Assembly: GCA_029560815.1 (NCBI GenBank)
Contig: JAKQKF010000277.1
Span: forward strand, 1-6,012
Direction: 5' to 3'
DNA length: 6,012 nt
From: a bacterium
GTDB taxonomy: Bacteria > KSB1 > UBA2214
Shown: positions 1 to 5,976 of the stretch, one piece after another
How the letters are laid out: every line of letters begins with the position of its first letter
How positions within the stretch are numbered: position 1 is the stretch's first letter
Translations under genes and position numbers: made by a program
The notes under the pieces: generated by a model
Told to the model about the DNA's origin: nothing
Databases searched by the model: none
Seen by the model: only the letters and a program-made list of their open reading frames with translations

Positions 1-22
1 TTCTCTATCTAAAAAATGCGCG

Positions 23-85
23 GCGCCATCGCAAATCCGCCGCTTGAGAATGATTTTTTCCGGCGCGCCACCGCAATTCCGCCGC
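23..85. repeat. Imperfect 21-bp direct repeat upstream of the glycosyltransferase operon
   Basis: Positions 23-43 and 65-85 match at 19 of 21 bases. Both begin GCGCCA and end TCCGCCGC, and their starts are 42 bp apart, about four helical turns. The first copy also contains an inverted repeat (GCGGCG at 20-25 with CGCCGC at 38-43), followed ten bases later by a run of six T. The repeats sit directly before the ribosome binding site of the first gene. They could be an operator pair or part of the leader. No protein binding can be assigned from sequence alone. Confidence 0.5.
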
Positions 86-101
86 CGATAAACCACTTTC
101 C

Positions 102-107
102 GGAGGT
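102..107 (+). promoter_or_regulatory. Shine-Dalgarno that fixes a GTG start
   Basis: GGAGGT lies five bases before the GTG at 113. This supports GTG 113 as the start rather than the in-frame ATG at 125, which would be too far from it. Confidence 0.8.
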
Positions 108-112
108 CTTAC

Positions 113-1405
113 GTGCTGCCCCTCATGCACCCCGCGCTCGATCTGCTCTTTCTCATCAGCGTTCTTGTCATCTGGGGGATGATCGTCTACCAGCTGGTGC
201 TCACCCTCGCGGGCTACCGCTATCGCCACCGCGTTCAGCAGGAGCATGAAACTCTGCTGGGAAAAAACCACGATCCGGCGCCGATCTCGATCATGATTCC
301 GGCGCGCAACGAAGAGGTGGTGATCGGCAAGACCATCCGCACCATCCTCGCCCTGGACTATCCGCCGGACAGACTGGAGCTGGTGATCATCAACGACGGT
401 TCCTCCGACCGCACCGCCGAGATCATCTCGGCGCATGCCCAATCCGATCCCCGCATCAGGCTGGTCAACCTTCCAGCCGGGGAGAGCGGCCATGGCAAGG
501 CCTTCGCCCTCAACGAGGGACTCAAACACTGCACCCACGAACTCATCGCCATCTACGATGCCGACAACACCCCGGAGCCCAAAGCCCTGCGCCACCTGGC
601 GCTCCACCTCCAGGAAGATCCCTCCCTGGCGGCGGTCATCGGCAAGTTCCGCTGCGTCAACCGCCAGCGCACCTGGCTGACCCGCTTCGTCAACATCGAG
701 ACCATCGCCTTTCAATGGATCCTGCAGGCGGGGCGATACCACCTCTCGAATGTGGCGATTCTGCCGGGCACCAATTACATCATTAAAAAAGCGGTGATCG
801 AGCAGGTCGGTGGCTGGGACGACCGCGCCATCACCGAGGATTCTGAGTTGAGCATGCGCATCTACCAGGCGGGCTGGCAGATCAAATTCATGCCCCTCAG
901 CGTAACCTGGGAGCAGGAGCCGGAGACCCTGCGGGTCTGGACCCGGCAGCGCACCCGCTGGGTGCGCGGCAACAACTATGTACTGAGAAAATTCACCGGT
1001 CCGATGCTCAAGACCCGCAGCCGCTTTCTGGTCACCGAATTCATCTACCTTTTCGCCCTCTACTATCTCTTTCTGCTGGCGACTGTCGTCTCGCTCCTCC
1101 TCTTTCTGGCGGGCGCGGCCGGACTGGTCATCCTCAACGTGCCGGGGCCCTATACGGCCGTCTGGGTGTCGGCCTTCGCCCTCTTCACCCTGGAGATCTT
1201 TATCGTGCTCAGTTATGAGGGGGAGGATTCCGCCGCCAACATCCTGCTCACGGTCGCGATGTACTTCACCTACTGCCAGCTGTGGCTCTACATCGTCTTC
1301 AAGGCGCTTATTCTCGACGCCCGCCGCCACCGCGTCGGGGTGTGGGACAAGACCGAACGCTTCAAGGTTGAGGAGACAGCGGACGAAGGAACGGCTGCCG
1401 CATGA
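113..1405 (+). CDS. Processive family 2 glycosyltransferase, membrane-embedded (polysaccharide synthase type)
   Basis: This 430-residue inner-membrane enzyme probably polymerises a beta-linked polysaccharide from a nucleotide sugar on the cytoplasmic face and feeds it through its own membrane helices. A hydrophobic helix spans about residues 8-32. A GT-A catalytic domain follows, with MIPARNE (61-67), DGSSD (95-99), the metal-binding DAD (149-151), the TED catalytic base (241-243) and the QRTRW form of QxxRW (279-283). Three or four further hydrophobic segments lie at about 307-340, 347-367 and 378-400. The tail has WDKTERF (411-417), a feature shared with PgaC/IcaA-like synthases. All the residues expected for a processive enzyme are present. 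There is no PilZ domain. The sugar donor cannot be told from sequence; poly-N-acetylglucosamine, hyaluronan-like and NfrB-like products are all possible. It overlaps the next gene by four bases (ATGA), which implies translational coupling. Confidence 0.93.
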   Translation: MLPLMHPALDLLFLISVLVIWGMIVYQLVLTLAGYRYRHRVQQEHETLLGKNHDPAPISIMIPARNEEVVIGKTIRTILALDYPPDRLELVIINDGSSDRTAEIISAHAQSDPRIRLVNLPAGESGHGKAFALNEGLKHCTHELIAIYDADNTPEPKALRHLALHLQEDPSLAAVIGKFRCVNRQRTWLTRFVNIETIAFQWILQAGRYHLSNVAILPGTNYIIKKAVIEQVGGWDDRAITEDSELSMRIYQAGWQIKFMPLSVTWEQEPETLRVWTRQRTRWVRGNNYVLRKFTGPMLKTRSRFLVTEFIYLFALYYLFLLATVVSLLLFLAGAAGLVILNVPGPYTAVWVSAFALFTLEIFIVLSYEGEDSAANILLTVAMYFTYCQLWLYIVFKALILDARRHRVGVWDKTERFKVEETADEGTAAA

Positions 1406-2301
1406 ACTTTACTGAAATGAGACTACCCGGGCGTCATGCTGCCCGGCGTCCGCTGATGCTCCGCTGCGGAGGTGAAGCGCTGTTCAGCGTCATCCTGCTT
1501 CTGGCGTTTCTTCTGCCCGGTGCGGTTGCAGAGGCGGCCGCCCAGGAGAAAATCGGCACGCGCTTCTTCGCTGAAGCTTACGATGAGACCATCTATCAGC
1601 GCCGCGAAGGGCGCAATACCGTCACCATGGCCCAGCTCTATGAAGGACTGCGCAAGCCCCTCCCCGGGATCGGCATCTGGGATACCTATCTGAAGGTGCG
1701 CTATGGCGGTGACGCCAACAAGGATTTCTGGAATAACCGCGGCGAAGTGATGTTCGGCACCCGGCTGCGCTTTTTTGAAAAGCTCTATCTTGCCCTCTAT
1801 GGCGAATATGTGCGCGGTGAGTATCTCGACTATGACGAGGAGGCCATGCCCTACGATCCCTCCTATGAGGACTGGCGCTGTGGATTGGTCTTCTGGCACG
1901 GCTGGGATCCCGGCGGCTGGGCTCCGGAAAGCCGCCTGCCCCTGACGCCCTGGAGTGAAGTCTATGCCGATGCCCACTACCTCGACAAGGATGACCGGAA
2001 CATCGTCTACTACATCGAAGGCAAACTGGGGCTGCAGCTGCTGCGGGTGCACAAGACCCGCCTCGACCTTTATGGCGTCCTCTACGCCTACTATGACCGG
2101 AACGCGGATTTCTGGAATAACCACGCCGATATTGCGCCGGGCCTCCGTTTCACCCCCTGGAGCGACCTCGATCTCAATATCCGGCTGGAGTATCTCTTCG
2201 GGCATTATTATAACAGGCGAGGCCGGTACGAGAACCCTTATGCCGCGAGCTATGAAGACCTGCGCCTCGGTCTCTTTTTCTGGTATGGTTGGGGAGAATA
2301 A
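1402..2301 (+). CDS. Predicted outer-membrane beta-barrel protein with internal duplication, NfrA C-terminal-like
   Basis: A 299-residue exported protein. The N-terminus is long and basic, followed by a hydrophobic core (about 27-40) and a likely signal peptidase I site near AEAAAQ (44-48). The mature part is rich in Trp and Tyr with alternating short strands, as in an outer-membrane barrel. Residues about 92-169 and 222-298 are copies of one unit: NKDFWNN (106-112) pairs with NADFWNN (234-240), and SYEDWRCGLVFWHGW (154-168) with SYEDLRLGLFFWYGW (283-297). Its start codon overlaps the glycosyltransferase stop, with AAGGA at 1386-1390 as a weak ribosome site. A synthase next to a barrel protein suggests export of the polymer across the outer membrane. 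The pattern recalls the C-terminal domain of NfrA, partner of the glycosyltransferase NfrB, but without the TPR region of NfrA. The family assignment is from memory and tentative; the barrel and duplication are better supported. Confidence 0.6.
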   Translation: MNFTEMRLPGRHAARRPLMLRCGGEALFSVILLLAFLLPGAVAEAAAQEKIGTRFFAEAYDETIYQRREGRNTVTMAQLYEGLRKPLPGIGIWDTYLKVRYGGDANKDFWNNRGEVMFGTRLRFFEKLYLALYGEYVRGEYLDYDEEAMPYDPSYEDWRCGLVFWHGWDPGGWAPESRLPLTPWSEVYADAHYLDKDDRNIVYYIEGKLGLQLLRVHKTRLDLYGVLYAYYDRNADFWNNHADIAPGLRFTPWSDLDLNIRLEYLFGHYYNRRGRYENPYAASYEDLRLGLFFWYGWGE

Positions 2302-2306
2302 GGAGG
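2301..2306 (+). promoter_or_regulatory. Shine-Dalgarno overlapping the previous stop codon
   Basis: AGGAGG begins on the last base of the preceding TAA stop and lies six bases before ATG 2313. It selects this ATG over an in-frame TTG at 2289, which would place eight non-signal residues ahead of a clean signal peptide. Confidence 0.85.
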
Positions 2307-2312
2307 TTAACG

Positions 2313-4136
2313 ATGCGTAAAATGGTGACCGTATTGGCCTGGGGTTTGATCCTTGCATCGGGTGGGGCATCGGCCCAGACCATCCCGGCCCAGTTGATCT
2401 GGGACTATCCGACGGGGGGAGCCGTGAACGTGGTCGCGCCCTTCCCGGATGTCAACGGCGACGGCCGCCCCGACCTGCTCGCCGGTTCCTCCGACAGCCT
2501 GCTCTACTGCCTCTCCGGCGGCGGGCCTGCCTCTGCGCGCGAGATCTGGTCGGCCTTGACCCTGGGCGCAATAACCGACGTGGAAGCCATCGGGGACGTC
2601 AACGGCGACGGCTATCCCGATGCGGTTGCCGGTTCAAAAGATAATATCGTCTACTGCATTTCCGGCAAACCGGCGGACGAAGGGCTCGAGCTCTGGCAGC
2701 GCGCCGATTCGGCTTCAATCCATTCGGTAGCGGCCCTCGGGGATGTCAGCGGTGATGGCATCGGCGACGTCGTGGTGGGCACGGCCATGAACAACATGAT
2801 CTGCATTTCCGGAGCAGCCGCGCAGCAGGGCAAAATCCTCTGGAAATTCAGCAGCGACGCCGATTTCTGGAACGTCCTAGCCCTGCCCGACCTCAACGGT
2901 GATGGCAGGATGGAGTGCGTCGGCTCGTGCGATAACTTTATCTACTGTTTCTCCGGCGCCACCCAGGGCCAGCAGGGCTCCACCGCAGCCAAGGCAATCT
3001 GGGCTGCCCCCTATGACGCCGGCGATCGCGTCTGGTCCATTGCCGCCATCCCCGATGTCAACAGTGACGGCAAGGCCGACATTCTTCTCGCCAGCAGAAT
3101 GGACCGGGTTGAATGCCTCTCCGGGGCGACCGGCAAAAACATCTGGAGCTTCAGCACCGGCTATGATGCCAAATATGTGACCTCCATCGGCGACATCAAC
3201 GGCGACGGCAAACCGGATGTCCTCGCCGGCTCTGCAGACGATTACGGCTATGCCCTCTCCGGGGCGACCGGTCAGCAGCTCTGGAAGGTGCAATTCGGCT
3301 CGACGGTTTTATCAGCCACAGCGATCGGCGATATCAACGGCGACGGCTATCCTGAAGCGGTGTTCGGCTCTGAATCGGATGAAGTGGCCTGCATAAGTGG
3401 AGGGGGCGCCGCGAAGGGACAAAAACTCTGGAGCTATTTGGCATTGGGCAGCATCACCGGTCTGGCCGCGATCGGCGACGTCAACCTCAACACCATCTCC
3501 GATGTGGCCGCGGCCTCGGCAGACACCTATGTCCGCCTTTTCGAGGGCAACAGCAGAATACTGGAGGTCGAACTGCTCGCCTTCACCGCAGCCGTTGAAC
3601 AAAACGGGGTCCGGCTCTCATGGCGCACCGCCTCGGAAACCGACAATCTCGGCTTCGAGGTGCAGCGCTCTTTCGACGGGGACAGGTTCGAATCCCTCGG
3701 CTTCGTGCCGGGCAATGGCACCTCGGCCCGGGAGCACGACTATACCTGGTTTGACGCCCAAACCAGCCGGGATGTACTCTATTACCGGCTCAAGCAGGTC
3801 GACCGCGACGGCCAGTTCGAACTCTACCCGGCTTTGAAGGTGGTGCAGCAGCTGCCCGATCGGCTGACCCTGCTTGGCAACTATCCCAATCCCTTCAACG
3901 CCGGTACCTTCATCCGCTACGAACTGCCGGTTTCACGCGAAGTAGTGGCGGCCATCTATAATCTGCGCGGTGAGCAGGTGCGGGAATTGTGGCGCGGGAT
4001 GCAGCCGGCGGGGAGCCACAGCCTCCACTGGGACGGCAGGCTGGATTCGGGGGAGGCGGCGGCTTCCGGAGTCTATATCTGCACAATCACGGCCGGCCGT
4101 GAGGTCGCCCGGCTGCGTATCAGCTGCCTCAAATAG
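2313..4136 (+). CDS. Secreted FG-GAP/VCBS beta-propeller protein with FlgD-like C-terminal sorting-type domain
   Basis: A 607-residue exported protein. A signal peptide (1-21) ends ASA before Gln22. Eight repeats follow, seven with a calcium-loop motif of the form DxNxDG (D46, D95, D144, D193, D248, D294, D340); the eighth, at 389-394, is degenerate (DVNLNT). Spacing is 46-55 residues. Each blade also has a PQQ-repeat-like piece, for example SGATGQQLWK (316-325), so the fold is a 7- or 8-bladed propeller mixing integrin-type and PQQ-type features. Residues about 418-510 form an Fn3-like domain common in secreted FCB-group proteins. Residues about 516-607 form a FlgD-like or type IX-like C-terminal domain with YPNPFN (524-529) and a short basic tail. 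It probably acts at the cell surface. Its place in the operon suggests that it binds or accompanies the polysaccharide, but the ligand is unknown. No catalytic residues are recognisable. Confidence 0.9.
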   Translation: MRKMVTVLAWGLILASGGASAQTIPAQLIWDYPTGGAVNVVAPFPDVNGDGRPDLLAGSSDSLLYCLSGGGPASAREIWSALTLGAITDVEAIGDVNGDGYPDAVAGSKDNIVYCISGKPADEGLELWQRADSASIHSVAALGDVSGDGIGDVVVGTAMNNMICISGAAAQQGKILWKFSSDADFWNVLALPDLNGDGRMECVGSCDNFIYCFSGATQGQQGSTAAKAIWAAPYDAGDRVWSIAAIPDVNSDGKADILLASRMDRVECLSGATGKNIWSFSTGYDAKYVTSIGDINGDGKPDVLAGSADDYGYALSGATGQQLWKVQFGSTVLSATAIGDINGDGYPEAVFGSESDEVACISGGGAAKGQKLWSYLALGSITGLAAIGDVNLNTISDVAAASADTYVRLFEGNSRILEVELLAFTAAVEQNGVRLSWRTASETDNLGFEVQRSFDGDRFESLGFVPGNGTSAREHDYTWFDAQTSRDVLYYRLKQVDRDGQFELYPALKVVQQLPDRLTLLGNYPNPFNAGTFIRYELPVSREVVAAIYNLRGEQVRELWRGMQPAGSHSLHWDGRLDSGEAAASGVYICTITAGREVARLRISCLK

Positions 4137-4231
4137 ACAGTAATCGCGAAATAAGGTCGCAACTACAGATCAACAGGCGTTCAAGCAGGGCTGAGCGCCG
4201 ATGATCCGCCCCCGGCAGGTCCGGCATGAAC

Positions 4232-4275
4232 CCGGCTCTGTCAGGCACTCCACCTCAGGCTTCGACAGATGCCGG
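4232..4275. other. Imperfect inverted repeat (hairpin) between the two blocks
   Basis: CCGGCTCTGTC (4232-4242) can pair with GACAGATGCCGG (4264-4275), giving 11 base pairs with one bulged T and a 21-base loop. No T-run follows, so it is not a normal intrinsic terminator. It lies in the 230-bp gap between the propeller gene and the regulator. It could be an operator, an RNA structure in the regulator's leader, or chance in GC-rich DNA. Confidence 0.35.
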
Positions 4276-4296
4276 TCGGCCGGTCCGCTTTGCTGC

Positions 4297-4325
4297 TTGA
4301 CTTTGCCGCCATTTTTCGGTACCTT
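4297..4325 (+). promoter_or_regulatory. Possible housekeeping promoter for the sigma-54 activator gene
   Basis: TTGACT (4297-4302) is followed after 17 bases by TACCTT (4320-4325), about 40 bp upstream of the regulator's ATG. The -35 box is good and the -10 box poor, and housekeeping consensus in this phylum is uncertain. No -24/-12 element is visible in this gap, so the activator does not look sigma-54-dependent itself. I see no intrinsic terminator for the upstream operon in this gap. Confidence 0.3.
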
Positions 4326-4366
4326 TCTGCACATCTGAACGGCACCATATTAAAATCGTTGGGGCC

Positions 4367-5734
4367 ATGCCTAAAAAAAGATCCGCAAATTATATTCCAA
4401 TACCCGTCACCTCCACCGAGGCGATTCTCGAAAGCATCTCCGACGGGGTCTTCACCGTCAACCGGGAGTGGCGCATCACCTCTTTCAACCGGGCGGCCGA
4501 GGAGATCACCGGCACCTCGCGCAAGGAGGCCATCGGCCGGCTCTGTTCTGAGGTCTTCCGCTGCAGCATGTGCGAGAGCGAGTGCGCCATGCGGCGGACG
4601 ATTAAAAACGGCAAAGCCATCATTGGCAAGACCGGCTATATCATCAACGCCCAGGGCGAACGCGTCCCCATCAGCGTCTCGACCGCCGTGCTGCGGGATG
4701 TGGATAGGCGCATCATCGGTGGAGCGGAGACCTTCCGTGACCTGAGCGAACTGGAAGCGCTGCGCCAGGAACTGGATGGCCGTTTTCGCGCCGGTGACCT
4801 GATCAGCCACAGCCCCCTGATGCAGCGCCTGTTCGAAGTGCTGCCCGCCATCGCCGCCAGTCCCAGCACCGTTCTCATCCTTGGCGAGACCGGCACAGGC
4901 AAGGAGCTGCTGGCGCGGACCATCCACGCCCTCAGCCCGCGCAGCAAAGGCCCCTTTGTCGCGGTCAACTGCGGGGCCCTGCCCGACACCCTGCTGGAAT
5001 CGGAGCTCTTCGGCTACAAGGCTGGGGCTTTCACCGGAGCGCACAAGGACAAACTGGGGCGATTTGCCATCGCCAAAGGCGGCACCCTCTTTCTCGACGA
5101 AATCGGCCAGGTGAGTCCGGCCCTGCAGGTCCGCCTGCTGCGGGTGCTGCAGGAACGCGTCTATGAGCCGCTCGGCTCCACCCGCTCGGAGAGCGCCGAT
5201 GTGCGCATCCTGGCCGCCACCAACAGCGATCTGACAGAGGAGACCCGCCAGGGCCGATTCCGTGAAGACCTCTATTACCGCATCAATGTCGTCCGCGTTG
5301 AACTGCCGCCGCTGCGCCGCCGCATAGAGGATATTCCCCTGCTGGCCGGGCAGTTCATCAGCCGCTTCAACAATCTGCAGAACAAGCAGATTACGGGCGT
5401 CGCCCCTGAGGCGCTTTCTCTCTTGATGGCCCACGACTGGCCCGGCAATGTGCGCGAACTGGAGAATGTGATCGAACGGGCTTTCGTGCTCTGCCGTGAG
5501 GGGGAAATCGGCATCAACCACCTGCCAGACCAGCTGACCACACGGGGGCTGCAGAACGCCCAAAGTATGGAAATTCGCGCTGCCCGTGACCTCCTCGACG
5601 CCCGCACCATTCAGGCCGCTCTTGAAGAGACCGGGTACCATCGTCTCGCCGCCGCCAGGCTGCTCGGCATTCACAAAACCACCCTCTTTCGCAAAATCAG
5701 GAAACTGGGCATCGTCCTGCCGGAGCGCAAATAG
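4367..5734 (+). CDS. Sigma-54-dependent transcriptional activator with cysteine-bearing PAS domain (OrpR-like)
   Basis: A 455-residue enhancer-binding protein that would remodel sigma-54 RNA polymerase by ATP hydrolysis. A PAS domain spans about 17-128 and contains C60, C66, C69 and C73, well placed to hold an iron-sulfur cluster or act as a redox switch. The AAA+ domain (about 143-375) has Walker A GETGTGKE (173-180), the sigma-54 contact loop GAFTGA (220-225), Walker B GGTLFLDEI (238-246), sensor I AATN (283-286), the arginine-finger region FREDLYYRINV (298-308) and sensor II WPGNVRELENV (358-368). A Fis-type helix-turn-helix occupies about 411-448. There is no receiver domain, so the signal is probably sensed directly. 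OrpR of Desulfovibrio vulgaris is a PAS activator reported to carry a [4Fe-4S] cluster and to control orange-protein genes; the NifX-like gene start downstream supports an equivalent here. The ATG has only a weak, very close ribosome site (GGGG at 4361-4364). The EBP call is firm; the OrpR-like call is inference. Confidence 0.95.
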   Translation: MPKKRSANYIPIPVTSTEAILESISDGVFTVNREWRITSFNRAAEEITGTSRKEAIGRLCSEVFRCSMCESECAMRRTIKNGKAIIGKTGYIINAQGERVPISVSTAVLRDVDRRIIGGAETFRDLSELEALRQELDGRFRAGDLISHSPLMQRLFEVLPAIAASPSTVLILGETGTGKELLARTIHALSPRSKGPFVAVNCGALPDTLLESELFGYKAGAFTGAHKDKLGRFAIAKGGTLFLDEIGQVSPALQVRLLRVLQERVYEPLGSTRSESADVRILAATNSDLTEETRQGRFREDLYYRINVVRVELPPLRRRIEDIPLLAGQFISRFNNLQNKQITGVAPEALSLLMAHDWPGNVRELENVIERAFVLCREGEIGINHLPDQLTTRGLQNAQSMEIRAARDLLDARTIQAALEETGYHRLAAARLLGIHKTTLFRKIRKLGIVLPERK

Positions 5735-5792
5735 CCTCTCCTCCGTCATCCCCTGCACCCGCAGCTGCATACAAAACCAGCATCCAATGAAT

Positions 5793-5810
5793 AGTAGCAT
5801 TATTGCTACT
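5793..5810. promoter_or_regulatory. Candidate activator-binding site 1 (distal, perfect inverted repeat)
   Basis: AGTAGCA-TTAT-TGCTACT is a perfect 7-bp inverted repeat around a 4-base centre. Its core GCATTATTGCT (5797-5807) recurs at 5828-5838. The centre lies about 151 bp before the predicted sigma-54 start site, within the normal range for an upstream activating sequence. Confidence 0.6.
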
Positions 5811-5823
5811 TATTATCTCTCTT

Positions 5824-5841
5824 AGGTGCATTATTGCTTCC
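5824..5841. promoter_or_regulatory. Candidate activator-binding site 2 (proximal, weaker copy)
   Basis: AGGTGCA-TTAT-TGCTTCC matches site 1 at 14 of 18 bases and keeps the inner GCA-TTAT-TGC symmetry. Its centre is 31 bp from that of site 1, about three helical turns, so two dimers would sit on the same DNA face. It lies about 120 bp before the predicted start site. Confidence 0.55.
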
Positions 5842-5926
5842 CTTTTCTTTTCACAAGAGCCTTTTAGAAAGCCCTTTTCTCATTGATTTAATTGATATTA
5901 TATTTATTTTATCTGAACGCCCGAAC
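5842..5926. other. AT-rich spacer between activator sites and promoter
   Basis: This stretch is markedly AT-rich, especially 5880-5912, in contrast to the GC-rich genes. Such DNA often bends to let an enhancer-bound activator reach polymerase. I looked for an IHF consensus (WATCAANNNNTTR, both strands) and found no convincing match, so any bending would be intrinsic or due to another protein. Confidence 0.4.
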
Positions 5927-5942
5927 TGGTACGATTATTGTA
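5927..5942 (+). promoter_or_regulatory. Sigma-54 (-24/-12) promoter for the downstream NifX-like gene
   Basis: TGGTACGATTATTGTA follows the TGGCACG-N4-TTGCA consensus, with GG at 5928-5929 and GT at 5940-5941 separated by the obligatory ten bases. It differs from the ideal by T for C in the -24 box and T for C at -12. Transcription would begin near 5953, about 24 bases before the start codon. A sigma-54 activator gene immediately upstream and tandem inverted repeats at about -151 and -120 support it. Confidence 0.7.
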
Positions 5943-5967
5943 TTAGCATGGTCATGAATCACAATGC

Positions 5968-5973
5968 AGGAGG
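5968..5973 (+). promoter_or_regulatory. Shine-Dalgarno of the truncated downstream gene
   Basis: AGGAGG lies three bases before ATG 5977. The spacing is short, but the match is perfect and it supports this start. Confidence 0.65.
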
Positions 5974-5976
5974 CTC

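Noticed and set aside
16..249. Short plus-strand frame starting at ATG 16
   Set aside because: It overlaps the start of the glycosyltransferase in another frame, has Pro/Arg-rich shadow composition, and lacks a ribosome site.
5..1330. Long minus-strand open frame of 441 codons opposite the glycosyltransferase
   Set aside because: The sense strand has full glycosyltransferase motifs. The antisense frame is rich in Asp, Glu, Gly and Val with no recognisable domain, typical of a shadow in GC-biased coding DNA.
1423..2370. Minus-strand open frame of 315 codons opposite the barrel gene
   Set aside because: It is a composition-driven shadow. The sense protein has a signal peptide and a meaningful internal repeat.
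2856..2875. ADFWN in the propeller protein resembling the DFWNN motif of the barrel protein
   Set aside because: The match is five residues in an unrelated fold with no flanking similarity; probably chance.
4241..5800. Minus-strand open frame of 519 codons opposite the activator gene
   Set aside because: It is antisense to a gene with every AAA+ motif intact, has no recognisable domain, and has no convincing ribosome site.
5852..5880. Possible terminator in the repeated AGCC(C)TTTT segment after the activator gene
   Set aside because: The only stem is about five A-T-rich pairs (AGAAA/TTTCT), too weak for an intrinsic terminator.
5883..5912. Housekeeping promoter (TTGATT ... TTTTAT) in the AT-rich spacer
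   Set aside because: AT-rich DNA gives such matches easily; the -10 box is poor and the sigma-54 element downstream explains the region better.
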